A stretch of DNA of 64,000 nucleotides from Acinetobacter courvalinii (lineage in GTDB: Bacteria; Pseudomonadota; Gammaproteobacteria; Pseudomonadales; Moraxellaceae): the NCBI RefSeq assembly GCF_014635545.1, contig NZ_BMDA01000001.1:1008739-1072738 (forward strand), written 5' to 3'. The translations under genes and the position numbers were made by a program. The notes under the pieces were generated by a model. The model did not search any database. It was not told the DNA's origin and worked only from the letters and a program-made list of their open reading frames with translations. Of the stretch, positions 16,734 through 24,591 are shown piece by piece; positions within the stretch are counted from its first letter, which is position 1, and every line of letters begins with the position of its first letter.

Positions 16734-17222
16734 TTACAGGGAAATGCTTTTGGTTGTGCCCAATTGTTCCGATTCACCTGTGACCGAAGCTTTAGCCAGT
16801 TTAAAAAGGGTTGCTATTTTACCTGAACCTTTCCAGTATTGGGCTCCATTACAATTCACACGAAGCAGTTGAATGTCAGGATCGGTTTTACCCTGTTCAA
16901 AGAATGCCTCATAAGCCGAAGACCATATTTCATCCAGCTTTGCAGGGTCATTTACACACTCAGCCACACCATTAATCGAGACGTAGTCATTATTTGATAT
17001 ATTGCTATAACCTAAATTGACTTGATTGTTTTGAGGAATACTTTTTACAAGTTCAGAACTTTTAGAGCCTAAAAACCAGACCACTCCATCAAAATCAGTA
17101 TCCTGTGTGGTCATTGGTGCTGAATGCAAATGACCTTTTTCAGTAATAAACGTGATCATGGCAAATTTAATGCCTTTAAGTAGCTGATTTAATTCTTGAT
17201 ATTCACTATTCAAGTTGTTCAT
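16734..17222 (-). CDS. Pyridoxamine 5'-phosphate oxidase-like (general stress protein 26 type)
   Basis: 162 residues of a split-barrel FMN-binding fold. The order AMITFITEKGHLHSAPMTT, DGVVWFLGSKSSELVKSI, VNLGYSNISNNDYVSINGVA and a late AQYWKG is typical of the general stress protein 26 / PNPOx-like group (COG3871). Members bind FMN or other flavins; enzymatic activity is rarely proven. Single-gene unit, start preceded by AGGAGAATTTCGTC. Confidence 0.83.
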   Translation of the reverse strand: MNNLNSEYQELNQLLKGIKFAMITFITEKGHLHSAPMTTQDTDFDGVVWFLGSKSSELVKSIPQNNQVNLGYSNISNNDYVSINGVAECVNDPAKLDEIWSSAYEAFFEQGKTDPDIQLLRVNCNGAQYWKGSGKIATLFKLAKASVTGESEQLGTTKSISL

Positions 17223-17647
17223 GACGAAATTCTCCTAAAGTTTGTTTTTTCAATATCCCTGAAAATAAAAGAGTTAAGGGTTTCGGTTTGTGCGCTATTT
17301 GTTTTATCCAGCTAGAAATGCTGTTTTCCTGTTAATGAAATTATTAAAAAATATTTAAATCGAATGATCTCAATATCTTTTAAAAAAAAATGGTTTAAAA
17401 CGTGTCAAAAGATAATTAAACCCATGAGAGCTGAGCTTGGGCACAAACATCAACGCGTGAATTAATTCCATTGAAAAGTATGAGATTGGGAAGCTGGAAT
17501 TACTAAGTCCTGCTCATTTTTATAACTGGTTATGATTTGTGTATTTAATTATAAGTTTTTGTTTTATAATGCTAAATTTGAAATAATTATGTGAAAAGTG
17601 TAAAATATACACTTGTCTTTATTTGTTTTTTTAACGGGTGGCTTTTT
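17223..17647. other. Intergenic region, no gene seen
   Basis: About 425 AT-rich bases between divergent genes, presumably holding both promoters. I see no ordered repeat or RNA gene. Confidence 0.45.
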
Positions 17648-18109
17648 TTGAAAAAAATACTAATTCTTTCTATAAGTACGGTTGCTTCTGGTTCGGTGTT
17701 CAGTGCTGATGATTTATTGGCTAAACCTCAGTCTATATTGGTGTTGCAGAAGGAGGATACCCAATTGGAGCTCAAAAACGATCAGCAGGTCGATTTTTTT
17801 GAGTCATTTAAACAGCAAGAACAGGATCAGATCAATCAACGCATTCAAGATTTAGAGAGTTTACAGGAAATTCAAGCAAATACCGCTAACATGAGTCCGC
17901 ATGATAGAGCCCAGTATTATCTGGAGCATAGACATTATGGGGCTTTAGATGCGCATGGAAATGGTCAACAACTCAGTTCATTAGAAAAAGCCCGTAATAG
18001 AGGAGTAATTTCAAATCGGGACTATCAACAGAAAATTGTAAAATACAATCCTTCGCCTATAGCCCATCGAAGCGACCAGTTTAAATTAACGATTCCGATC
18101 GGAGAGTAA
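17648..18109 (+). CDS. Secreted or periplasmic protein of unknown function, TTG start
   Basis: 153 residues from the TTG at 17648. That start gives a clean signal peptide (KKILILSISTVASGSVFSA, cut before DDLLAK) and has GGGTGG upstream. A longer frame from a GTG at 17591 would add 19 mostly hydrophobic residues (VFICFFNGW) and spoil the signal peptide. The mature part is hydrophilic, with a Gln/Glu-rich helical stretch (KQQEQDQINQRIQDLESLQ). No family recognised. Confidence 0.62.
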   Translation: MKKILILSISTVASGSVFSADDLLAKPQSILVLQKEDTQLELKNDQQVDFFESFKQQEQDQINQRIQDLESLQEIQANTANMSPHDRAQYYLEHRHYGALDAHGNGQQLSSLEKARNRGVISNRDYQQKIVKYNPSPIAHRSDQFKLTIPIGE

Positions 18110-18127
18110 AAAGTTCCCTGTGTCTTA

Positions 18128-18167
18128 AAAGATGGGGTAGACAGTTTATTGAACTACCCACATCTTT
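18128..18167 (+). terminator. Probable terminator-like hairpin
   Basis: AAAGATGGGGTAG and CTACCC-A-CATCTTT pair around 13 bases, with one bulge. It follows the 17648 gene by about 20 bases. Only three T follow, so termination may be inefficient. Confidence 0.55.
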
Positions 18168-18442
18168 GCTCTCTAAGAAGCGAACTCTCATGTCGTAGAG
18201 TTAGAGTATCGCTATTTTTATAGGCGGGTTAATGTATTATTGATAAATAAGCTGATGAAAAGATCATTCGTATGCGTGGCTGAGATCGTTGAGAATCAAG
18301 TTTGCATAGGTGAAATTATTTTATAAAAGCAGTTCAGGTGAGCTGAAGGTTGAACAATTATTTTTTACTGTTTGGTATAAAAATAGGTTAAAAATCTAAC
18401 TTTTTGTGCTACTTTAATTTACTTTTCAAGGGGTTGAAAAGT
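18168..18442. other. Intergenic region upstream of the first 37-aa peptide gene
   Basis: No gene seen. TTGAAC near 18350 and an extended -10 TGGTATAAAAT near 18374 could form a promoter with a long (20-base) spacer for the first micro-protein gene. Confidence 0.35.
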
Positions 18443-18556
18443 ATGAATATTATCAAATTTTTAAAAAGCTTTAATACAACGGGATTTTATCTAACACTGG
18501 CAAGTATTGTGTTGCTGATGTTGATTGTATATTTTTATTTTATTAACCCCAATTAA
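18443..18556 (+). CDS. 37-residue membrane micro-protein, first of a tandem pair
   Basis: A 37-codon ORF starting MNIIKFLKSFNTTGFY and ending FINPN. A basic amphipathic N-terminus (K5, K8) is followed by one hydrophobic segment, about residues 15-34, and a short polar end. AAGGGG sits nine bases before the ATG. It is 24/37 identical to the ORF at 18740 with the same length and the same P-N end, which is the main reason to believe it is translated. A short terminator follows. Size and topology resemble hydrophobic peptides of type I toxin-antitoxin loci or small membrane regulators; no antitoxin RNA could be identified by eye. Confidence 0.68.
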   Translation: MNIIKFLKSFNTTGFYLTLASIVLLMLIVYFYFINPN

Positions 18557-18575
18557 CTATCAAAGTCTGTCTTTA

Positions 18576-18597
18576 GCCACCTGTGGGTGGTTTTTTA
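18576..18597 (+). terminator. Short terminator after the first 37-aa peptide gene
   Basis: CCAC pairs with GTGG around CTGTGG and is followed by TTTTTT. The stem is short, but position and T run support it. Confidence 0.6.
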
Positions 18598-18739
18598 TGC
18601 TGGATATTTTTTGATTTAGATATAATTACACAGTTTTATTTACCTATTGGCAACAATTGAAACATTCTAATTACAAACTTATTGTAAAGCGTTACATCTA
18701 ATCTGATATAAAAATTTTAATAAAAAGAGGTTGATAATT

Positions 18740-18853
18740 ATGAATATTTTTAAGTTTTTAAAAAGCTTTAATACGGTAGATTTCTATTTGGTGGTTGCAA
18801 GCATTATGCTCGCAGTACTGATATGTTTATTTTATATTGTAAGCCCGAATTGA
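18740..18853 (+). CDS. 37-residue membrane micro-protein, second of a tandem pair
   Basis: A 37-codon ORF starting MNIFKFLKSFNTVDFY and ending IVSPN. It shares the N-terminal MNIxKFLKSFNT, the FYL and ASI blocks and the C-terminal P-N with the copy 297 bases upstream, while the membrane segment has drifted by conservative changes (V/L/I/M), as expected under selection for hydrophobicity. AAGAGG lies nine bases before the ATG. The upstream flanks of the two copies are not obviously alike, so the duplication is old. Function unknown. Confidence 0.68.
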   Translation: MNIFKFLKSFNTVDFYLVVASIMLAVLICLFYIVSPN

Positions 18854-19217
18854 GATGAGGCTTAATCTGGCAAAAGTGATGTCTGGCGTTTTTAGACGCC
18901 CACATTGCAAGGTTGATCCTGTTGATGAGATATGATGATGTAAAAGGCTTGAAATATTTTTTCGCTCACATTCATAACAATAGAACAAAGCTTATTGGAA
19001 TAAACCTTTAATCGCCATGATACTTGTTTAAACTATAGCAAAATCAAAGGCTAGGTAACTTATGTGAAAAATTGCAGAAAGATTTTGTAGGCATTTTTAA
19101 ATCATGTAATATTTCTCTTTATAAATAATAGCTTAAATCTATTTATTGACTTATGTTGATTTTGTGCTGTAGATATCTGAAAAAAAGCTAAATTGTTGCA
19201 ATAGACAGTTTTAATTT
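18854..19217. other. Intergenic region, no gene seen
   Basis: Contains a GGCGT/ACGCC hairpin near 18887 with no T run after it. Otherwise AT-rich without visible order until the Pho-box-like repeat. Confidence 0.4.
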
Positions 19218-19235
19218 TTGTCATAAAATCGTCAT
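19218..19235 (+). promoter_or_regulatory. Pho-box-like direct repeat
   Basis: TTGTCAT-AAAA-TCGTCAT has the 7-4-7 layout of a PhoB box (consensus CTGTCAT repeats), matching 6 of 7 and 5 of 7 positions. CATAGT about 12 bases later could be the -10. It lies 57 bases before the DUF2057 gene. Inference from pattern only. Confidence 0.35.
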
Positions 19236-19291
19236 AATCGCATTGCATAGTGCATACGGTTTCATAAATTGTTTATAACGAGAAGAGTCTA

Positions 19292-19981
19292 ATGTCTTTA
19301 AGAGTTGGTGTTGCTGCTTTAGGGTTATTATCAAGTAGTTTAGTTTTTTCAGCAGTCACAATCACTGCACCTGAAGAAATCGTGATTCTTGCTGTAAATG
19401 GTCAGGAAGTAAACAATGGGTTAATTCCTTCGAAGAAAAATAATTATCAGGTCGATCCTGGTAATTTGCTGGTCAATGTGCGTTATCGTGAATATTTCGA
19501 GCATTTGAATGGTGAGCATGACATCGTTAAATCCGGTGTGGTCACGCTTCAGGCAGCTAATTTGCAGGATAATCAGTCTTATAGTCTGGCGCTTGTAAAT
19601 GCACCAAAAGACTTTGATGCTGCCAAAAAATATGCTGATCAACCCACAGTTGCTTTATATGACCAAAACAAAAAACTTGTAGTACAACAAACCGGTGCGA
19701 ACAATGAAGCGCAACCTTGGTTTACAGGAAATAATTTCCTAAGCCGGACCCTAGATTTAACTCAAAAAAATAAAAACAATACTGTAAACCAGCCAGCACC
19801 TGTTTATTCAGGAGCTACCTCACAAGCAGCGGTTGCCGCATCTGCGCCAGTTGCGGTCACAACGACAGCCCCAACGGGAACAGCAAAGACGACCGATCAG
19901 CAAATGGCAGATTTATGGCAAAAGGCATCTAAGGCTGAACGTCAAAAATTCATGGCATGGTTAGCTGGTCAAAGCAACTAA
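19292..19981 (+). CDS. DUF2057 (YccT-like) exported protein
   Basis: 229 residues with a signal peptide (about 1-20, LLSSSLVFSA). The mature N-terminus (ITAPEEIVILAVNGQEVN) and the C-terminal LWQKASKAERQKFMAWL are hallmarks of DUF2057/YccT periplasmic proteins. Between them lies a low-complexity Ala/Thr/Val/Pro linker (about 165-200). Function is unknown in the family. GAGAAGAGTCTA precedes the ATG. A Pho-box-like repeat lies upstream. Confidence 0.85.
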   Translation: MSLRVGVAALGLLSSSLVFSAVTITAPEEIVILAVNGQEVNNGLIPSKKNNYQVDPGNLLVNVRYREYFEHLNGEHDIVKSGVVTLQAANLQDNQSYSLALVNAPKDFDAAKKYADQPTVALYDQNKKLVVQQTGANNEAQPWFTGNNFLSRTLDLTQKNKNNTVNQPAPVYSGATSQAAVAASAPVAVTTTAPTGTAKTTDQQMADLWQKASKAERQKFMAWLAGQSN

Positions 19982-19994
19982 ATTTCATATCAAT

Positions 19995-20024
19995 AAAAAG
20001 GCCGATGATCTCATCGGCTTTTTA
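19995..20024 (+). terminator. Intrinsic terminator after the DUF2057 gene
   Basis: AAAAAGGCCGATGA pairs with TCATCGGCTTTTT, with one bulged G. Confidence 0.88.
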
Positions 20025-20042
20025 TGCTTAGGAAGAATAACA

Positions 20043-20576
20043 ATGAGCTTGAATATCCGAAAAGTGAAGAGTGGTGATTTACAGCCATTGGTTCATCTGA
20101 TTAATACTGCTTATCGCACTCAAACAGGAAGAAGTTGGACATCAGAAAAGCAGTGGGTGCAAGGCAACCGTATCACAGAAGAACAGTTAGCAGATGACTT
20201 GCAGCAACCTTATTTTGAGTTATTGGTGGGGATTCAGGATGATGAGAAAATTATTGCTTGTATTGGATTAACTTCTTATGGGGATAAAATGGAAATTGGG
20301 ACTTTTGCAATATCACCAGCTGTTCAGAATCAAGGTTATGGTCGCCAATTACTCGAGTATGCTGAGCACTATGTGAAACAATATCATCCAGTTATTCATA
20401 CTTTAGTGATGTACGTTTTGGATGTTCGCACAGAATTACTAGCTTATTACCAGCGTTGTGGATATCAACTTACAGGACAGGTGGCATCATATCCTCTAGA
20501 AGCCAATGTTGGTCTACCATTAATACCTATTCAGTTGTTAGAAATGAAAAAAGATCTCTCAAAACAAATACCTTGA
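20043..20576 (+). CDS. GNAT-family N-acetyltransferase
   Basis: 177-residue GNAT enzyme. The acetyl-CoA-binding motif A is QNQGYGRQLLEYAE (about 98-111), preceded by the beta-4 strand GTFAISPAV; the C-terminal LLAYYQRCGYQLTG is the usual motif B. The acceptor substrate is unknown. AGGAAGAATAACA precedes the ATG. Convergent with the PepSY gene, with no clear terminator between them. Confidence 0.88.
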   Translation: MSLNIRKVKSGDLQPLVHLINTAYRTQTGRSWTSEKQWVQGNRITEEQLADDLQQPYFELLVGIQDDEKIIACIGLTSYGDKMEIGTFAISPAVQNQGYGRQLLEYAEHYVKQYHPVIHTLVMYVLDVRTELLAYYQRCGYQLTGQVASYPLEANVGLPLIPIQLLEMKKDLSKQIP

Positions 20577-20624
20577 TTGATATGAGTATCATCAGGGTAC
20601 TTTTGATCATAGATATCAAGAAGG

Positions 20625-22277
20625 CTAATTCTCGGTCAGAACTGCCTGATCCAATTTTTGAATAGACCAGATCGAACCATTTGGTGCACTTTGTGCTCGA
20701 TCTCTTGCTTGTTGGTAAAAGCGTAAAAACAGTAAAGAGAAGCATATCGCAACAATATCTATCCAGATTAAATATCCTGTTGAATACCATAACCCTTGAA
20801 TAGGAAATAGGTAAGCGAGAATAGAGGTGGATGGAATCAGCAATAAAATTACCGCAATGGCAAAGAAGAGTTGAGCTAATGCTTTGGCTGCGCCAATAAG
20901 AAAACTGTATAAAATGCAAGCAATAAATACAAAATAGTAGCTATACATAAATACATGGTTATGACTTTGTAATTGCATTGGAATGACGTAGGCCCATCGT
21001 CCAGCCAGCATGCTCACACATATTGCCAGTATACAGCCTAGACACGCACCGATCGTAAGATTAGCAATAAACATCACATCCTTACGTTGTTGTGGAGCGG
21101 GCAGATTAGGATTTTTCTGTTTCCTTAAGCGCGTTTCAATCCATAGGATATTGCCAGAATAAAATAAATAAGCCCCACCTAAACCGAAGATTAAATAAAT
21201 CCAGCGAATAGGTTCGCCACCATAATTGCCAAAGTGCAGTGCGAACATAGAACGGATCAGTGACGCAGCCGGGCTTTCTTCTGTTGAGAGGGTTTTAGTT
21301 GGATATGGTGAATCTTGATAAGGATTAAAATTCATATAATCAAAAGTATCACCTCGTAGCATGCGATCCGGATGATACAGTGCAACGAATGCAGAGGCCC
21401 GTTCAGGATGATTCAGCTGGTTGAAACGGATACCATCAATGCGATAATTAGGGGCAGCTTTCTGTATATTCTGCAAAATCTTTTCTACATCGAGCTGTGG
21501 AGCTGGATCAACAATTTTTACCGCAGGCGGTCGTTCAAAAAGTGGTTTGTCTTTTGAGACCAGCTGGCTAAGTGCACTATAGAAAATATCATGAAAGGCA
21601 AAAACAACGACGGTAACACTGATAATGATATGAAAAGGTAAGCTGGTGATGCCAATGACATTATGGGTGTCTAACCAAAAACGTTTCTTATTTTTACCTG
21701 GGCGGATCGCAAAATAATCTTTGATCAATGTCGGCAATAACACGATCAGACCGGACATGATTGCAAGAAAGTAGAGAACTGCAACTACACCCATCACCAT
21801 AACACCCGCAGTATGATGTCCCATCATGCCGGGAATACCTGCAGTTTCATGAAGTTGTTCAATCAGCCAACCTAATTTAGATACATTCTCTTGTTGTGCA
21901 ATCAACTGACCATTGGCATCGAGTGTTGCCAACATACTGGTTTGAGCGATATCAACTCCATGATGATCTTCCGCTGGCTCATGTGCTGCTTGCCATTGAA
22001 TCGGCGCATTATGTCCTTCTGGTGAGCCAAAACTCAGGGTAAAGGCTTGCTTTGTCTCTGGATATTGTGCCTGTACCTGTGCAACGAGCTGGTTATATTG
22101 GTTAGGTTGAATGGCCGCTAGTTTTTGTTGAGGAGGCGTTGCCCATTGGCTCAGCTGGTGCTGGAACATGGTTAGTCCACCGGCAAAAAAGCAGATGAAG
22201 AGAAGAATACCGGCACTGACTCCGACCCATGTATGAAGATTTTTACCTGTTTTAATGATATCTGCGCGAACTTTCAT
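20625..22277 (-). CDS. PepSY-domain membrane protein (iron-uptake associated)
   Basis: 550 residues, inner membrane. A first membrane helix (NLHTWVGVSAGILLFICFFAGG) with the PepSY_TM 'H-x-W-x-G' signature is followed by a large periplasmic region, further helices with HNVIGITSLPFHIIISVTV and HFGNYGGEPIRWIYLIFGLGGA, and a C-terminal bundle of helices. This family often accompanies siderophore receptors and is thought to reduce or release siderophore iron. ATG at 22277 has GAGAGG; the open frame runs 25 codons further but overlaps the upstream gene. Last gene of a three-gene operon behind a Fur-like box. Confidence 0.87.
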   Translation of the reverse strand: MKVRADIIKTGKNLHTWVGVSAGILLFICFFAGGLTMFQHQLSQWATPPQQKLAAIQPNQYNQLVAQVQAQYPETKQAFTLSFGSPEGHNAPIQWQAAHEPAEDHHGVDIAQTSMLATLDANGQLIAQQENVSKLGWLIEQLHETAGIPGMMGHHTAGVMVMGVVAVLYFLAIMSGLIVLLPTLIKDYFAIRPGKNKKRFWLDTHNVIGITSLPFHIIISVTVVVFAFHDIFYSALSQLVSKDKPLFERPPAVKIVDPAPQLDVEKILQNIQKAAPNYRIDGIRFNQLNHPERASAFVALYHPDRMLRGDTFDYMNFNPYQDSPYPTKTLSTEESPAASLIRSMFALHFGNYGGEPIRWIYLIFGLGGAYLFYSGNILWIETRLRKQKNPNLPAPQQRKDVMFIANLTIGACLGCILAICVSMLAGRWAYVIPMQLQSHNHVFMYSYYFVFIACILYSFLIGAAKALAQLFFAIAVILLLIPSTSILAYLFPIQGLWYSTGYLIWIDIVAICFSLLFLRFYQQARDRAQSAPNGSIWSIQKLDQAVLTEN

Positions 22278-22279
22278 TT

Positions 22280-22567
22280 TTAACCTCTCAACCAGAACAA
22301 CAGGGCATAAGCAAGCACATTCGCAATGCTGAAAATCACAATACTTTGCCAACCTTTCGGGATGAAATAGGCCATAAAGAAACTAAATAGCCAGAACCAC
22401 GGGATCGACCACATACCTAACTGAGGGGCTAGGGAAGAATCTGTATGAGATTTACTGAGTAGAACAATGATTGCACCGATCGCCATCGCAAAGCTCAAGC
22501 CAAGAAAACAACCCGTAAGCGTTTTTGTCCACCAGTCTGGTTGAAGTTTTTGTTTGAGTAGATTCAT
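22280..22567 (-). CDS. Small three-helix membrane protein (DUF3649-like)
   Basis: 95 residues with three hydrophobic segments (about 16-37, 51-69 and 74-92). Position between a DUF3325-like gene and a PepSY gene is the usual place of DUF3649 'iron uptake' proteins. The family call rests mainly on context. Its stop codon is next to the PepSY start (TAAAAATG), and its own ATG is one base after the stop of the gene before, so all three are probably translationally coupled. Confidence 0.62.
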   Translation of the reverse strand: MNLLKQKLQPDWWTKTLTGCFLGLSFAMAIGAIIVLLSKSHTDSSLAPQLGMWSIPWFWLFSFFMAYFIPKGWQSIVIFSIANVLAYALLFWLRG

Positions 22568-22568
22568 T

Positions 22569-22826
22569 TCACTTCGACCTTCTCATGAGCATCAGCAGAG
22601 GTGCGAACGACCAGACCAGTGTCGCAATTGCAAGCCAGATCAAGATTGCCACGAGTAAAGGCAACGCATAAAGCAACATGCTTAAACCGAGCAATAAACC
22701 GATGAGGGCTATATAAAAAGAATAACGACCCAGTTGGGTTTTTAAGAAAATCTGATTGGGATGGCTGAGATAAAGACCCAGACAAGATAGAAGCGAAATT
22801 ATGATTCCGAGTAGTTTTAAAGACAT
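22569..22826 (-). CDS. Small membrane protein (DUF3325-like)
   Basis: 85 residues with three hydrophobic stretches. The CLGLYLSHPNQIFLKTQLG segment and WSFAPLLMLMRRSK end resemble DUF3325, a family typically found beside PepSY proteins and siderophore receptors. First gene of the operon; a Fur-like palindrome is about 25 bases upstream. The start ATG at 22826 lacks a strong ribosome binding site, and an upstream TTG is possible. Confidence 0.62.
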   Translation of the reverse strand: MSLKLLGIIISLLSCLGLYLSHPNQIFLKTQLGRYSFYIALIGLLLGLSMLLYALPLLVAILIWLAIATLVWSFAPLLMLMRRSK

Positions 22827-22847
22827 AGGTAAAATCTGCAAATAGGA

Positions 22848-22867
22848 ATGATAATAATTATTATTTA
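22848..22867 (-). promoter_or_regulatory. Fur-box-like palindrome
   Basis: ATAATAATTATTAT (22851-22864) is a perfect 14-bp palindrome within AATGATAATAATTATTATTT, close to the Fur consensus GATAATGATAATCATTATC. Position directly upstream of an iron-associated operon supports Fur control. Confidence 0.68.
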
Positions 22868-22970
22868 AATTTTAGCAGAATTAGAGCCAATATAGAAATT
22901 TATTAAGATCGTACTAGCAAAGAGCAATTTATCAGGCTACTTCATAAGAATTTTATTTACGGTCTAAATT

Positions 22971-23005
22971 AAAAAAGGCCACCAGATCTGGCAGCCTTTT
23001 TTTAA
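22971..23005 (-). terminator. Terminator of the cyd operon (minus strand)
   Basis: Minus-strand AAAAGGCTGCCAGATCTGG folds on TGGCC-TTTTTT; the AGATCT centre and GGC/GCC pairs form an imperfect stem, with T runs at both ends. Confidence 0.75.
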
Positions 23006-23028
23006 AAGATACAGCAATGGAAAATAAC

Positions 23029-23325
23029 TTACTGGCCTAACCAGATAAAGTACCCGAGAATCATCAAAGGCCAGGCGATATAAGGGCTAAATAACCATTT
23101 CCATAACCAGAATCTTGGCACAAATCCAACCCCGTGCACGAAGCCACCGGAGATTCCAATCATCACCAGCATCAGCAGGCTATGATTATAGTGTCCGTTA
23201 GCATCCAGCATCAGTGATGGATGGACCAGTAAAATAGCAGCAAGGGGCAATGCCAACAAAAACGAAATGGTCATTGCAAGCACTTGCGCTTTACGATTCT
23301 TCGGTGTTGTCATTGCTTCAGCCAT
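23029..23325 (-). CDS. ybgE: Cyd operon protein YbgE
   Basis: 98-residue inner-membrane protein with three hydrophobic segments; HGVGFVPRFWLWKWLFSPYIAW is typical of YbgE. It is the last gene of the cytochrome bd operon, four bases beyond the cydX stop. Its exact role is not settled in any organism I know of; assembly or stability of the oxidase is assumed. AGGAATAATAAA before the ATG sets the start. Confidence 0.88.
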   Translation of the reverse strand: MAEAMTTPKNRKAQVLAMTISFLLALPLAAILLVHPSLMLDANGHYNHSLLMLVMIGISGGFVHGVGFVPRFWLWKWLFSPYIAWPLMILGYFIWLGQ

Positions 23326-23329
23326 TTTA

Positions 23330-23431
23330 TTATTCCTCATCTAAATTTTGATGGTGTTCGATATACAGTGCACTGAGCACACCTGCAAAACATGCCATCA
23401 AAATGCCTAGAATCCATGCAAAATACCACAT
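23330..23431 (-). CDS. cydX: Cytochrome bd oxidase small subunit CydX
   Basis: 33 residues, too short for ordinary gene calling. It starts MWYFAWILGILMACFAG and continues to ALYIEHH, matching the CydX signature (MWYFAWILG and a Glu after the single membrane helix). CydX stabilises the CydA haems in the inner membrane. AGGAG lies seven bases before the ATG. It is placed between cydB and ybgE as usual. Confidence 0.94.
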   Translation of the reverse strand: MWYFAWILGILMACFAGVLSALYIEHHQNLDEE

Positions 23432-23445
23432 GTCACATCTCCTGA

Positions 23446-24591
23446 TTAGTACAAACTATGTGAGTTTTCTTCAATATGTTTGTTGGTGATGACGCCCCAC
23501 ATTTTGTAATACGACCAAGAGGTATAGATCAAAATGAGAGGTACGAAGATACATGCAGCAACCGTCATTACCCCGAGGGTTTTATGACTGGAAACAGCAT
23601 CCCACATGGTCAAGCTTGATGTTGGATCAATGCTTGATGGTAACAAGAACGGAAATAATGCAAAACCGGCAGTCAGGATTGCACCGACAATCATTAAGCT
23701 TGTGCCTGTAAAACTTGCAGCCGCTTTATGTTTGCCTGCACTAATGATGACCAATAGCGCACCTAAAATTGCAACAATAGGTGCAGCCATCGTAATCGGA
23801 TAAGTGGCATAGTTATTGAACCAACCATGATTGGCATTGGTCACCACTTCTTTGGCAAGCGGATTCAGCGCAGCATTGGTATTCACCGCAGTCGCATAGC
23901 TATAACCAGAGATATTGCCGAAGAATAACCAAGCACCCGCAGCCAAGAAGCATACAAGGAAAGCAATTGCCATGATTTGTGTTGCCTTGGCAGAACGATT
24001 ATGTAAATCGCCATCGGTACGTAGCATCAACCAGGCGCCACCGTGTGCACACAGCATCGATAAGCTGACAATACCGCAAATCAGTGCAAAGGGATTTAAT
24101 AGGGCAAAAAAGCTACCTGTATATTGTGAACGTAAGGTGTCATCCAGGCTGAAGGGTACACCGAGGAACAGGTTGCCGAATGCCACACCAAACACCAGTG
24201 CAGGCACTGCACCACCGATACATAGCCCCCAATCCCAAGAAGTACGCCATTGGGTATTCTCTAATTTAGAGCGATAGTCGAAGCCGACAGGTCGCAGGAA
24301 CAGGGCAAATAAAACCAGAAGCAAGGCCCAGTACATGCCGGAGAAGGCAACGGCATAAACCATTGGCCAGGCTGCAAATAAAGCACCACCAGCGGTAATG
24401 AACCAGACCTGGTTACCATCCCAGTGCGGTGCAATCGTATTGATTGCAGCACGGCGTTCAGAATCGGTTTTACCTACGAATGGCATGAGTGCCATTGAGC
24501 CCATATCGAAACCGTCGGTGAGGGCAAAGCCAATCAGCAGAACACCAACCAGTACCCACCAGATAATTTTTAGGAGTTCATATTCGATCAT
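23446..24591 (-). CDS. cydB: Cytochrome bd oxidase subunit II
   Basis: 381-residue polytopic inner-membrane subunit. The N-terminus ([20 protein letters not shown]) with the conserved [11 protein letters not shown] and [10 protein letters not shown] blocks identify CydB. It pairs with CydA to reduce oxygen to water with ubiquinol, with high oxygen affinity. Its ATG overlaps the cydA stop by ATGA, so the two are translationally coupled. Confidence 0.97.
   Translation of the reverse strand: MIEYELLKIIWWVLVGVLLIGFALTDGFDMGSMALMPFVGKTDSERRAAINTIAPHWDGNQVWFITAGGALFAAWPMVYAVAFSGMYWALLLVLFALFLRPVGFDYRSKLENTQWRTSWDWGLCIGGAVPALVFGVAFGNLFLGVPFSLDDTLRSQYTGSFFALLNPFALICGIVSLSMLCAHGGAWLMLRTDGDLHNRSAKATQIMAIAFLVCFLAAGAWLFFGNISGYSYATAVNTNAALNPLAKEVVTNANHGWFNNYATYPITMAAPIVAILGALLVIISAGKHKAAASFTGTSLMIVGAILTAGFALFPFLLPSSIDPTSSLTMWDAVSSHKTLGVMTVAACIFVPLILIYTSWSYYKMWGVITNKHIEENSHSLY

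Noticed and set aside
18257-18330. 23-codon ORF starting MKRSFVCVAEIV
   Set aside because: No ribosome binding site, no hydrophobic or other pattern and no paralogue.
18880-18905. Terminator after the second 37-aa peptide gene
   Set aside because: GGCGT and ACGCC pair, but the T residues are in the loop and no T run follows.
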